Source: Microbacterium ureisolvens (lineage in GTDB: Bacteria > Actinomycetota > Actinomycetes > Actinomycetales > Microbacteriaceae). From it: 64,000 nt of DNA. Positions 26,718-35,081 of this stretch are shown piece after piece. Position 1 is the first letter of the stretch. The number at the start of each line of letters is the position of its first letter. Under the pieces are notes generated by a model. It worked only from the letters and a program-made list of their open reading frames with translations, searched no databases and was not told the DNA's origin. The stretch lies in assembly GCF_019511645.1 (NCBI RefSeq), contig NZ_JAEUAX010000002.1, positions 434,001 through 498,000 of the forward strand, read 5' to 3'. The position numbers and the translations under genes were made by a program.

Positions 26718-27657
26718 CGCGCGCGGCCATCTCGAACGGCCAGCGCACGCCCGTGGCGGTCTCGGCGACGGCCCACAGGCGGGCGCCGACCACCGGGTCG
26801 CGGGTGACCTTCGACGCGGTCTGCTTGCGCGGCTCGCCGCGCGAGCCGGTGCGCGGGCCCCAGAACTCGCCGCCCTCGATGCCCGGGTCGGTGAGCGCCC
26901 GCACGAGCGGCCAGGCGCCGTGCTCCTTCGACTGCGCCATCGCCGCCTGCAGGTTGTCACGGAAGCGCTTGGCGCGCGAGGGCTCGTTCACGCCCGCGAT
27001 GCCGGGCGTGCGGCCCCCGGTCGAGTAGCCGGGGTGGGCGACGACGCTCGCGACCGGGATGCCGGCAGCGCGCAGGCGCCGGTCGGCCTCGAAGCCGAGC
27101 GCCGTCGTCGCGACCTTCGACTGCACATAGGCACGCCAGGGGGTGTACCCGTCGACGAGCTGGGGATCCACGGGGTCGTAGGGCGTGAGAGAGGTCGACA
27201 TGCTCCCGACCCAGACCATCCGGCCGGCGGCCTCGGCGAGGGCGGGCAGGAGCTCGCCGGCCAGCGCGTAGTGGCCGAGGGCGTTGGTGGCGAACACGAC
27301 CTCGTGACCGTCGATCGTGGTCTCGCGGGTCTTCGGCGCGTGGACGATCCCGGCATTGAGCAGCACGCCGTCGAGGGCTCCCTTGCCGCGGACGCTCGCG
27401 GCGGCGGAGCGCACCGAGGCGAGGTTGGAGGTGTCGAGGATGAGCGGCTCGGTCGCGTCGGGTGCAGCATCCGGAACCCGCCGCCTGATGGCCGCACGGG
27501 CGGCCGAGAGCCGGTTCGGATGGCGCGCCGACATGAGCACGTGGGCACCGGCGCGCACGAGCTGCTCGGAGGCGAAGTATCCGAGGCCGGCATTGGATCC
27601 GGTCACGAGGTACACGCGTCCGGACAGGTCTGGGAGGGTCCGGGGGTCCCACGTCAC
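26707..27657 (-). CDS. short-chain dehydrogenase/reductase
   Basis: A 316-aa classical-type SDR, retinol-dehydrogenase/WW-oxidoreductase-like. The cofactor motif TGSNAGLG, the NAG motif (LNAGIVHAP), catalytic Ser in VGSMS and YVQSK (Tyr-x-x-x-Lys) are present. The extra C-terminal ~60 residues (EFWGPRTGSRGEPRKQTAS) are typical of this branch. Substrate unknown. The GTG at 27657 is preferred because upstream codons give a basic non-homologous leader. It is divergent from the HAD phosphatase, with 40 nt between starts. Confidence 0.85.
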   Translation of the reverse strand: MTWDPRTLPDLSGRVYLVTGSNAGLGYFASEQLVRAGAHVLMSARHPNRLSAARAAIRRRVPDAAPDATEPLILDTSNLASVRSAAASVRGKGALDGVLLNAGIVHAPKTRETTIDGHEVVFATNALGHYALAGELLPALAEAAGRMVWVGSMSTSLTPYDPVDPQLVDGYTPWRAYVQSKVATTALGFEADRRLRAAGIPVASVVAHPGYSTGGRTPGIAGVNEPSRAKRFRDNLQAAMAQSKEHGAWPLVRALTDPGIEGGEFWGPRTGSRGEPRKQTASKVTRDPVVGARLWAVAETATGVRWPFEMAARVRR

Positions 27658-27685
27658 GGGAACGACCCTACGCCTGCCTGGCACC

Positions 27686-27691
27686 TAGTCT
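27686..27691 (+). promoter_or_regulatory. -10-like box for a leaderless gene
   Basis: TAGTCT ends 6 nt before the ATG at 27698. Confidence 0.4.
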
Positions 27692-27697
27692 GGACGC

Positions 27698-28507
27698 ATG
27701 CGGACCCGCGCGGACATCGAATGCTGGCTCACCGACATGGACGGCGTGCTGGTCCACGAGAACACCCCCATCCCCGGGGCATCCGACCTGCTCCAGCAAT
27801 GGCGCGATCAGGGGGTGCCGTTCCTGGTGCTCACCAACAACTCGATCTTCACGCCGCGCGATCTGTCCGCCCGGCTGCGGGCCTCGGGCCTCATCGTGCC
27901 GGAGGAGTCCATCTGGACCTCCGCCCTGGCCACCGCCGACTTCCTCAAGTCGCAGATGCCCGGCGGCTCGGCCTTCGTCATCGGCGAAGCGGGCCTGACG
28001 ACCGCCCTCCACGAGGCCGGCTTCATCATGACCGAGACCGACCCCGACTACGTCGTCGTCGGCGAGACCCGCAACTACTCGTTCGAGGCGATCACCAAGG
28101 CGATCCGCTTCATCAATGCCGGTGCGCGCTTCATCGCGACCAACCCCGACGCCACCGGCCCCTCGACCGAAGGCGTGCTGCCGGCCACCGGCGCCATCTC
28201 CGCGCTCATCACCAAGGCGACCGGCATGGAGCCGTACGTCATCGGCAAGCCGAACCCCATGATGTTCCGCTCCGCGATGAACCGGCTCGGCGCGCACTCC
28301 GAGAACACCGGCATGATCGGCGACCGGATGGACACCGACGTCGTCGCCGGCATCGAGGCGGGCCTGCACACCGTGCTCGTGCTCACCGGCATCAGCGACG
28401 CCGTCGAGATCCAGCGCTACCCCTTCCGCCCCGACGAGATGCTGAACTCCGTCGCCGACCTCCTCGACCACGAACCCGTCGAGTCGGAGGACGCCCAGCT
28501 GCTGTAG
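27698..28507 (+). CDS. HAD-IIA family phosphatase (NagD-like)
   Basis: A 269-aa HAD hydrolase with a type IIA cap. Motif I is DMDGVL (13-18), motif II is TNN, the Lys motif is GKPNPMMF and motif III is GDRMDTDV. NagD-like enzymes dephosphorylate small sugar phosphates or nucleotides; the substrate is not evident here. The operon context gives no clue, since the gene stands alone, with a leaderless-type TAGTCT box upstream and a hairpin downstream at 28533-28549. Confidence 0.9.
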   Translation: MRTRADIECWLTDMDGVLVHENTPIPGASDLLQQWRDQGVPFLVLTNNSIFTPRDLSARLRASGLIVPEESIWTSALATADFLKSQMPGGSAFVIGEAGLTTALHEAGFIMTETDPDYVVVGETRNYSFEAITKAIRFINAGARFIATNPDATGPSTEGVLPATGAISALITKATGMEPYVIGKPNPMMFRSAMNRLGAHSENTGMIGDRMDTDVVAGIEAGLHTVLVLTGISDAVEIQRYPFRPDEMLNSVADLLDHEPVESEDAQLL

Positions 28508-28532
28508 CGCGAGCTCCCGCAGGCCGCCGCGC

Positions 28533-28549
28533 CCGCAGCATCCCTGCGG
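28533..28549 (+). terminator. short hairpin after the HAD gene
   Basis: CCGCAG-catcc-CTGCGG, a 6-bp GC stem that embeds the GCAGCATCC word, 26 nt after the stop codon. Confidence 0.4.
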
Positions 28550-28557
28550 CTGCCTGT

Positions 28558-28637
28558 CCTCAATTGAGGATCGGCGCCGAGATGCGGACCGACACGTCGT
28601 GCGGGGCCCTCACCTCGGCTCACGACCTCAAATGAGG
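28558..28637. repeat. 80-bp CCTC-N4-GAGG-bounded element, copy B
   Basis: Bounded by CCTCAATTGAGG (28558-28569) and CCTCAAATGAGG (28626-28637), starts 68 bp apart, exactly as in copy A (18251-18330). The interior has GCCGAGATGCGGAC and the right flank CGACGGACGCTGCGG. It lies between two same-strand genes. Confidence 0.65.
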
Positions 28638-28711
28638 CGACGGACGCTGCGGCGCGGGGCCTGGTGCGGCCGACGGCATGCGCCGCCGTGCGGGAGGTCG
28701 GAGGCTCCCGG

Positions 28712-28717
28712 TAGGGT
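28712..28717 (+). promoter_or_regulatory. -10-like box for a leaderless gene
   Basis: TAGGGT ends 7 nt before the ATG at 28725. Confidence 0.4.
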
Positions 28718-28724
28718 CGCGATC

Positions 28725-29297
28725 ATGGGAGCGCTCGACGACGGCGAGATGGTCGAAGTGACGGATGCTGCGGCCTGGCGTTCGTGGCTCGAGGAGAACC
28801 ATCGCACCTCCAAGGGGGCGTGGCTCGTGCGTGCCCGACCGGGCTCGGGGCTCGAGGTCATCGGCTACGAGGACGCGATCCTGCAGGCGCTGTGCTTCGG
28901 GTGGATCGACGGTCCGGTCCGTTCGTTCGACGACGAGCGCGGCGGCCTGTGGTTCGCGCCGCGGCGTGCGACGAGCGGCTGGGCCGCGACCAACAAGGCG
29001 CGCCTCGTCCAGCTCGAAGAGGCCGGCCTGATGACCGAGGCCGGCTATCGCGCCGTCGAGGTCGCCAAGGCGAACGGCGCGTGGACCGTGCTCGACAACG
29101 CCGAGGCGCTGCGCGAGCCCGACGACCTCGCGGCGGCGCTCGATGCGGTACCCGCCGCGCGCACCGCCTGGGACGCCTTTCCGCCGTCGAGCCGCAAGCT
29201 CGGCATCTCGAACGTCGACATGGCGCGGCGCGCCGATACGCGGGCCGCGCGCGTCGCGAAGATCGTGGCGGATGCCGCCGAAGGGAAGCGCCCGTGA
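28725..29297 (+). CDS. YdeI/OmpD-associated family protein
   Basis: A 190-aa cytosolic protein of the YdeI (bacteriocin-protection-like) family. Family landmarks are WLEENHRTSKGAWL near the N-terminus, YEDAILQALCFGWIDG, FAPRRATSGWAATNKAR and the late WDAFPPSSRK. The molecular role of the family is not established. The start at ATG 28725 follows a TAGGGT leaderless-type box. The stop overlaps the start of a 37-aa membrane ORF, so they are co-translated. Confidence 0.8.
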   Translation: MGALDDGEMVEVTDAAAWRSWLEENHRTSKGAWLVRARPGSGLEVIGYEDAILQALCFGWIDGPVRSFDDERGGLWFAPRRATSGWAATNKARLVQLEEAGLMTEAGYRAVEVAKANGAWTVLDNAEALREPDDLAAALDAVPAARTAWDAFPPSSRKLGISNVDMARRADTRAARVAKIVADAAEGKRP

Positions 29298-29407
29298 TCT
29301 CCGAGACCGAGCAGACGCTCCTCCTCCTGACCGCCGCGATCATCACGCTGGGAACGCTCACCGTCCTCATCTGGCAGTGGTGGCGCGGCCGCGGCAAGCG
29401 CGACTGA
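29294..29407 (+). CDS. small single-pass membrane protein (37 aa)
   Basis: A GTG overlapping the YdeI-like stop (GTGA) opens a 37-codon ORF, MISETEQTLLLLTAAIITLG then TLTVLIWQWWRGRGKRD. It has one hydrophobic helix (~8-28) ending in a Trp-rich interface and a basic tail, so the C-terminus is probably cytoplasmic. It is too short for normal gene callers. The 4-base coupling and sensible membrane topology support it. Function unknown. Confidence 0.6.
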   Translation: MISETEQTLLLLTAAIITLGTLTVLIWQWWRGRGKRD

Positions 29408-29430
29408 GTGCCGGCGCCGGGCGCGACGAC

Positions 29431-30318
29431 TCAGCGGGCGACCACCGCTTCCTCGTCCACCCGGCCGAGCTTCTCCGGGTTGGCGATCGAGTACACCTGC
29501 GTGATCCGCCCGTCCACGACGGTGAGGCTCACGACGCCGACGAGCACGCCGTCGAGCTCCATGCGCACCCCCGGCTGGCCGTTGACCCATGTCGACGACG
29601 CCACGAGTTCGCCCTCGACCTTCGCCATGCCGCCGACGAGGTAGCGCGCGAGCTTCTCGGCGCCGACGATCGGCCGGCGGGCCGCCCCGCGGACCTTGCC
29701 GCCGCCGTCGGCGACCGAGACGACGTCGGGCGCGAGCACGTCCATGAGCCCCTGCAGGTCGCCGCTGTTGAGCGCGACGACCAGGCGCTCCACGACCTCC
29801 TCGTGCTCGGTGGGCCCGACCGCGACACGAGGCCGGCGCGCTGCGACGTGGTCCTTCGCCCGGTGGGCGATCTGCCGCACCGCCGCAGGGGTCTTGCCCA
29901 CGGCATCCGCGATCTCGTCATACGGCACGTCGAACACCTCGCGGAGCACGAACACCGCCCGCTCGGCGGGTCCCAGCGTCTCGAGCACCGTGAGCATCGC
30001 GATCGAGAGGTTCTCGGCCAGCTCGACGTCTTCGGCCACGTCGGGGCTCGTCAGCAGCGGCTCGGGGAGCCACTCGCCGACGTACTCCTCACGACGCCGC
30101 GACACCGCGCGCAGGTGATTCAGCGCCTGCCGCGTGACGATGCGCACGAGGTAGGCGCGCGGCTCCTGCACGGTGTCGCGGTCGACCGCCGCCCACCGCA
30201 GCCACGACTCCTGCAGCACGTCCTCGGCGTCCGCCGCCGAGCCGAGCATCTCGTAGGCGACGGTGAACAGCAGGCTCCGGTGCGTGACGAAAGGATCGTC
30301 GACGTCGGCGATGCTCAT
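29431..30318 (-). CDS. ECF41-type sigma factor with C-terminal SnoaL-like domain
   Basis: A 295-aa sigma factor: sigma-2 (residues ~8-75) and sigma-4 (~105-160) regions, then a SnoaL-like domain to the end. The ECF41 hallmarks WLPEPL (83-88) and NPEKL (~280-284; NPDKL in most) are both present. In ECF41 proteins the C-terminal extension replaces a separate anti-sigma factor and both restrains and assists promoter binding. An AhpD-like gene immediately upstream is the typical partner and probable target. A TAGGCT box 7 nt before the ATG overlaps the end of that gene. Confidence 0.92.
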   Translation of the reverse strand: MSIADVDDPFVTHRSLLFTVAYEMLGSAADAEDVLQESWLRWAAVDRDTVQEPRAYLVRIVTRQALNHLRAVSRRREEYVGEWLPEPLLTSPDVAEDVELAENLSIAMLTVLETLGPAERAVFVLREVFDVPYDEIADAVGKTPAAVRQIAHRAKDHVAARRPRVAVGPTEHEEVVERLVVALNSGDLQGLMDVLAPDVVSVADGGGKVRGAARRPIVGAEKLARYLVGGMAKVEGELVASSTWVNGQPGVRMELDGVLVGVVSLTVVDGRITQVYSIANPEKLGRVDEEAVVAR

Positions 30319-30328
30319 GGCCGCGAGC

Positions 30329-30919
30329 CTACGCGGAGGCGCCGACGGCGGGCCGGGTCGCGAGCGGCGGCAGACCGCACGCATCCGCGAAGTGCTCGGA
30401 TCGGATGCCCAGCGCGATGTTCATCCGCGCAGACATGTTCATGAACGCGACGCGCGCCGCCAGCTCCACGAGGCCGGCGGGGCCGAGGTCGGCGAGGAGA
30501 GCGTCCGAAAGCTCGTCAGTGACCGCGGGAGGCGTCTGACTCGCCGCCTCGGCGTACTCCATCACGCGGCGCTCGAGCGGCGTGAACACCGTCGACTCGC
30601 GCCAGCGCGGCACCTCGCGCACCTTCGCCGCGTCCACCTGCCGGTCGCGCGACATGAAGTAGTTGAAATCGAGGCAGAAGCTGCAGCCGATGGTCGCCGC
30701 CGACGCCATCGCAGCGAAGGTCGCGAGACTCGGGTCGAGCTCGTGCCAGCCCTCGACCTTGCGGCCGATGCCCATCGAGTCCTTCAAGACTCCGGGGTGG
30801 TGCCACAGCACGCCGATCGAGTCGGGCACGCGGCCCACCATCTTCTTGGCGGCGACCTTGATCAGGGCGCCGTAGACGCCGGTGACCTCGGCCGTGGGGA
30901 TGCGGGTCTCGCTGCTCAT
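30329..30919 (-). CDS. carboxymuconolactone decarboxylase/AhpD-like protein
   Basis: A 196-aa AhpD-fold protein with the redox motif CSFC (C79, C82) in ATIGCSFCLDFN and the conserved downstream helices. The AhpD Cys pair supports a peroxidase or disulfide-relay role rather than decarboxylase activity. The ATG has a strong ACGGAGGAAG site. It is 10 nt upstream of the ECF41 sigma gene on the same strand, the genomic pairing seen for this sigma group, suggesting an oxidative or electrophile-stress response unit. Confidence 0.88.
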   Translation of the reverse strand: MSSETRIPTAEVTGVYGALIKVAAKKMVGRVPDSIGVLWHHPGVLKDSMGIGRKVEGWHELDPSLATFAAMASAATIGCSFCLDFNYFMSRDRQVDAAKVREVPRWRESTVFTPLERRVMEYAEAASQTPPAVTDELSDALLADLGPAGLVELAARVAFMNMSARMNIALGIRSEHFADACGLPPLATRPAVGASA

Positions 30920-31053
30920 GTCTTCCTCCGTGTCGTGGGAACGAGTCCTTCGACATGGAGACACCGGCCATCGCCCTCGTGTGACATCGGCCGCAGAAGT
31001 CGTCGCGAGCGCTGCAGTTTCCTGCAGTTGAGCCCGCCGCCGATCGGGGTGGC

Positions 31054-31632
31054 CTACTGGGGGTCCAGGCCCAGGTCGTCGAGGTCGATCGCCGCAAGCC
31101 ATTGCAGGCCCTCGGCCTCGACGGCCGCCTGCGCGCCGGTCTTGCGGTCCACGATGACGGCGACGGCGACCGGTTCGGCACCCTCGCGCCGCAGCGCCTC
31201 GACGGCCTTCAGCGCCGACTGGCCGGTGGTCGAGGTGTCTTCGACGACGACGACACGCTTGCCCGCGACATCCGCTCCCTCCACCTGGCGTCCGCGGCCG
31301 TGGTCCTTGGGCTCCTTGCGCACGACGAACGCGTCGAGCGGCTTGTGGGTGCGCGCGGACTCGTGCATCACGGCGTTCGCGATCGGGTCGGCACCGAGCG
31401 TGAGCCCGCCGACCGCGATGATGCCGTCGACGTCGCGGATGAGGTCGAGCATGATGCGGCCGATCGACGGTGCCGCGCGGTGGTCGAGCGTCAGCTTGCG
31501 CATATCGACGTAGTACGTCGCCTTCTTGCCGCTCGAGAGGGTGAAGTCCCCGTGGAAGACCGCCTCGTCCTGGATCAGCGCGATCAGGTACTGGCGGTCT
31601 GCTTCGAGCTCGGGCGTGGAGGCGACGGTCAT
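31054..31632 (-). CDS. pyrE: orotate phosphoribosyltransferase
   Basis: A 192-aa type I phosphoribosyltransferase. The PRPP-binding motif VVVVEDTSTTGQS and the flexible catalytic loop (VRKEPKDHGRGRQVEG) are diagnostic for PyrE. It adds phosphoribose to orotate to give OMP in pyrimidine synthesis. It has both a GAGGG site and a TAAAAT box 7 nt before the ATG (31640-31645 on the complementary strand), so it may be leaderless. It stands alone, not in a pyr operon. Confidence 0.93.
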   Translation of the reverse strand: MTVASTPELEADRQYLIALIQDEAVFHGDFTLSSGKKATYYVDMRKLTLDHRAAPSIGRIMLDLIRDVDGIIAVGGLTLGADPIANAVMHESARTHKPLDAFVVRKEPKDHGRGRQVEGADVAGKRVVVVEDTSTTGQSALKAVEALRREGAEPVAVAVIVDRKTGAQAAVEAEGLQWLAAIDLDDLGLDPQ

Positions 31633-31672
31633 GCCCTCGATTTTACGGATGCTGCGCCCTCAGCCCATCCGC

Positions 31673-32452
31673 TCATTCGCGGCCGTCCCACCGCTGAGGT
31701 TCGGGCACCGCCCGTTGCGCCTCTTCCCCGAGGGGCTTTCCACTCAGCACGGCGGCGTCGCGGGCGCCGGCGCGCGGCACCACCGCGTCGCGCCGTTCGT
31801 CCGGACCGGTGGCGCCCGGCGGCAGGAGCGCCGCAACGGCACGCGCCACCGCAGGATCGTCGGCCGCTTCCGCGAGCGCATCAGTCCGGCCGAGCGCGAG
31901 GTTCGCCGCTGCGGCGGTGCCGGCATCCGAGGAAGCGGCCAACTGCTCCAGCTTCGGCGAGGCCGCGCCGATCACTCCTGCGCCCAGCAGGCTCTGCAGC
32001 ACATCCCGATCGCCGAGCCCGGCGGCGAGCGCGGCGTCGTGAGCAGCCGTACGCACCAGCGCGACCGGGTTCGACTCGAGCGTCAGCCCCGGCCGCGCGG
32101 CGAAGCGCGCGAGGAGCTCGTAGCGCCCCGGCACCGGGAACAACGGAACGCTCCCCGCCGCGAGCAGCGGCACGCAGGCGACGAGGCGCTCTCCCGGCGC
32201 CAGCACGAGCGAGCGCGGCGCCGAGTCGACGGGCCACGGCCACGCCGCGCGCACGGGCGTGCCGCCGGCGGGCGTGACCGAGATCTCGAGGTCTCCCTCG
32301 ACGATGTTCAGCCGTGCGCTCACCGGCCCCGGTGCGTCGCCGACGGCGACCAGCTCGACCTCGCCGAAGGCGATCCGGTCGAGCGGGACGGACGCCGCGA
32401 CCGGCCGGAGCCGCAGCTCCAGCCCACCGCCGCCGTGCGCGTCAGACGTCAC
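31673..32452 (-). CDS. hypothetical protein, beta-sandwich plus helical tail
   Basis: A 259-aa protein I cannot assign to a family. Residues ~10-125 look like an immunoglobulin-like beta-sandwich (LELRLRPVAASVPLDRIAFG, PGRYELLARF); residues ~130-230 are Ala/Leu-rich helices (AALAAGLGDRDVLQSLLGAG). The same order, beta-domain then alanine-rich helices, forms the C-terminus of the metzincin-like protein encoded 165 nt upstream. The two are probably functionally linked. No signal peptide or catalytic motif. Confidence 0.6.
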   Translation of the reverse strand: MTSDAHGGGGLELRLRPVAASVPLDRIAFGEVELVAVGDAPGPVSARLNIVEGDLEISVTPAGGTPVRAAWPWPVDSAPRSLVLAPGERLVACVPLLAAGSVPLFPVPGRYELLARFAARPGLTLESNPVALVRTAAHDAALAAGLGDRDVLQSLLGAGVIGAASPKLEQLAASSDAGTAAAANLALGRTDALAEAADDPAVARAVAALLPPGATGPDERRDAVVPRAGARDAAVLSGKPLGEEAQRAVPEPQRWDGRE

Positions 32453-32617
32453 CTGTCGATCCTCGCTCCCGCCTGCCGTTCTGTCATCCCAGCCTCGGGG
32501 CGCGGTTCGCGGGCCGCAAGCACGCGGATCGACCCGGCCGACCCGCGTGTTGCGACCCCCGAGCCAGCGGCATCGACTCTCGCGAAGCGCTGCTCGACGA
32601 GTCGGGAGCGGCCCCGG

Positions 32618-34945
32618 TCAGCGTGCCTGCGGACGGACGAAGTCCTCCGCGATCCTCTCGGCCGCGGCGACGTCCTTGCCGGCAGCCGACCGCGCGCCGC
32701 CCTTCGTGCGCGACCTGAGCGCCGCAATCGTGTCGGCGACGACCGGCGCGTTCTTCTCGGTCGGGCTCGCGACGGTCACGGCCAGCGCCGCCACCCGCTC
32801 GGGGGAACGGCCCTGCAGCGCCAGCTCGAGGAAGTGCGCCGCCTCGTCGGGGGCCGCATCCCGCACGCCGCGGGCGCGCACATCGGTGAACGAGCGCGCG
32901 AGCGCATTGGCGAGCACCAGGGCCCCTGCTGCACCCGTATCGGTGTCGCTGTGCTGCTCGGCCAGGTCGGTGAGCACGGCTCGGGCCGCAGCATCCGTCG
33001 CGAAATCACCCAGGGCGATCGCCCGACCGACTCCCGGCGTGAGCGTCTTCGCGCTGATGTCGACCTCCGCATCGGAGGCGGGGCCGCGCACATCGACCGT
33101 CACCGGCGCCGATCGCACGGTCGTCACCGGATCGACCTCGAGCTGCGCGGCGACCGTGTGGCGTCCGGGCTCGGTGAAGGTCACGCCCTGGTTGGTGAAG
33201 AACACCTGGACGTGGCCCCGGATGGACTCCCCCGGCTGCAGCACCGTGGTCGGCCGCGGACCGCAGCCGATCGCCACGTCGACGAGGTGCTCCAGCGAGC
33301 GGTCGGGCGGCGTGTGCAGGAAGACGAGGTCGCCCTCCGACAGGTTGATCAGCGTCGTGACCGTGCGCGGCTGGTCCGACACGTTGGTGAGCACGACCTC
33401 GGCGGTGACGTACTCGCCGACGAACGCCTGCGCGGGCATCGCGACGGTCAGCTCCAGCGCGTCGTCGCCGGTGTCGCCCGCGAGACCTGCGACGTCGACC
33501 GGTGACGGCAGACCTGCCGAGAGGCTGCCGTGCCCCCAGCCGAAGTTCTTCCAGCCGGGCCGCACCTGCGGGTCGGGCGAGTGGATGAGCGACGTGCGGT
33601 CGTGGTCCGAGAACACGAACGCCGCGTTGCCCGGATACGGGTTCGCGACGGTCGCGAAGCCCATGACGTCGCCCGTCTGGTTCATGATCTCGGTGCCGAT
33701 GCCCGGGTTGTGGACGTCGTGCTTCGGGTGCCAGAGGTTGAACGCGTGGCCCGCCTCGTGCACCAGTGTGCGCAGGAACGCGGCCGGAACCTCGTCGAGC
33801 GGTCGGCCCCGCGCCGCCGCCGCGATGAACGAGTCGTCGCCCAGCTCGACGTCGGCGAATCCGGCGGCGCCCTCGCGGGGCACGGTGTCGTCGTCGAACA
33901 TGATCCCGAACAGCCCGCCCTGCGACGATCCGATGAACAGCCACAGTCGCCACTGCTCGCCACTCACGACCTGACGATGCCCGGTCATGAGCGTCGCCAG
34001 CTCGGCGTTGGTGAGGTCGGCGTCGTCCGGCACGGCGATCTCGTCCGTCACGACCGTGACGTCCCACCCGGCCGTCGCGTAGACCGAGCGCACCGTGGCC
34101 GCCGCACCGGATCCGATCGTGGCGGATGCCGGGAACGCGCGGTTCACCATCGCGTCGACCTCGATCCGGCAGCCGCGATACATCGGCGACGTCTTGGTCG
34201 CCGTGACGTTCGTGACGGTGCCGCCGATCGACAGCGTTCCCGTCATCCGCTGAGCCGGATTCAGGATGCTGGACGCCGTCGTCACGACGAGCGGCCGGCG
34301 GCAGCGGAGCACCAGCGTGCCGGTGTCGGTCGAGACGAACTCCTGGGTCGTGCGGTTCCACAGGTGCCGCACGATCTGCACCGTCAGCGTGCCGTCGGCG
34401 TATGTCGCGCCGTTGGAGCGGAAGTACCAGGAGTACTGGGATGCCGGGAACGCCGGGTACCAGCGCAGGTCGAACGCCGGGAACTCGGAGAGCACCGGGG
34501 GCTCGTCCTGAGCCCCGGAGCTCCGCTCGGCGGAGTCGGCATCGGCGTCGCCGCCGAAGGGCGCCGGGTCCGGTCCGGGGATCGGTCCCGGCCCGCCGAA
34601 CGGCTCGGGTCCCGGCCCCGGGATGGGGAACGGACGCTGCACCTCGAACTCGGGGATGACGACAGGCGGGAAGACCCGGCGCGAGTACATGTCGCCCGAG
34701 ACGCGCAGCGACGACGTGCCGACCTCGATGCGCATCGCGCCGCGCACCTCGGGGCCGAACACGGTGCGCCGTTGAAGCTCGAGCAGCCAGGATCCGTCGA
34801 GCGCGCCGAGGGGGCACGCGCGGGTGAGGACCTCGGGGCGGATGATCGGATCAGGGAGGATCACCTCTCCGTCAGCACTGAACTCGAGAGGCGCCGAGTC
34901 CTGCCCGGCGTGGGCAGCGTGCCCGCAGCCGCAGTCGTGTTCCAT
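32618..34945 (-). CDS. metzincin-like metalloprotease domain protein, no visible signal peptide
   Basis: A 775-aa multidomain protein. The zinc motif HEAGHAFNLWH (396-406) fits the metzincin pattern HExxHxxGxxH with Asn in the Gly position; M421 in TEIMNQTG is a candidate Met-turn. The N-terminus MEHDCGCGHAAH is Cys/His-rich and could bind a metal. Residues ~105-132 are a Pro/Gly linker with two PFGG units. After the protease come Ig-like strands (~480-640) and an Ala-rich helical segment. There is no signal peptide or membrane helix, so secretion would need another route. Protease activity is inferred from motifs only. Confidence 0.65.
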   Translation of the reverse strand: MEHDCGCGHAAHAGQDSAPLEFSADGEVILPDPIIRPEVLTRACPLGALDGSWLLELQRRTVFGPEVRGAMRIEVGTSSLRVSGDMYSRRVFPPVVIPEFEVQRPFPIPGPGPEPFGGPGPIPGPDPAPFGGDADADSAERSSGAQDEPPVLSEFPAFDLRWYPAFPASQYSWYFRSNGATYADGTLTVQIVRHLWNRTTQEFVSTDTGTLVLRCRRPLVVTTASSILNPAQRMTGTLSIGGTVTNVTATKTSPMYRGCRIEVDAMVNRAFPASATIGSGAAATVRSVYATAGWDVTVVTDEIAVPDDADLTNAELATLMTGHRQVVSGEQWRLWLFIGSSQGGLFGIMFDDDTVPREGAAGFADVELGDDSFIAAAARGRPLDEVPAAFLRTLVHEAGHAFNLWHPKHDVHNPGIGTEIMNQTGDVMGFATVANPYPGNAAFVFSDHDRTSLIHSPDPQVRPGWKNFGWGHGSLSAGLPSPVDVAGLAGDTGDDALELTVAMPAQAFVGEYVTAEVVLTNVSDQPRTVTTLINLSEGDLVFLHTPPDRSLEHLVDVAIGCGPRPTTVLQPGESIRGHVQVFFTNQGVTFTEPGRHTVAAQLEVDPVTTVRSAPVTVDVRGPASDAEVDISAKTLTPGVGRAIALGDFATDAAARAVLTDLAEQHSDTDTGAAGALVLANALARSFTDVRARGVRDAAPDEAAHFLELALQGRSPERVAALAVTVASPTEKNAPVVADTIAALRSRTKGGARSAAGKDVAAAERIAEDFVRPQAR

Positions 34946-35068
34946 GGTGGGTTCTCGCTTTCCCGACCGCGGACGCGGCCGCTGACAGGAAGGAGAATGC
35001 GCCGAGGAGGGCTGATACGCCAGGGCTCGCAGCATCCGTCCCGTCCGTTCGACGTCCGCCGCCCCACC

Positions 35069-35074
35069 TAGGCT
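35069..35074 (+). promoter_or_regulatory. -10-like box for leaderless xthA
   Basis: TAGGCT ends 7 nt before the ATG at 35082. Confidence 0.4.
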
Positions 35075-35081
35075 TGATCCC

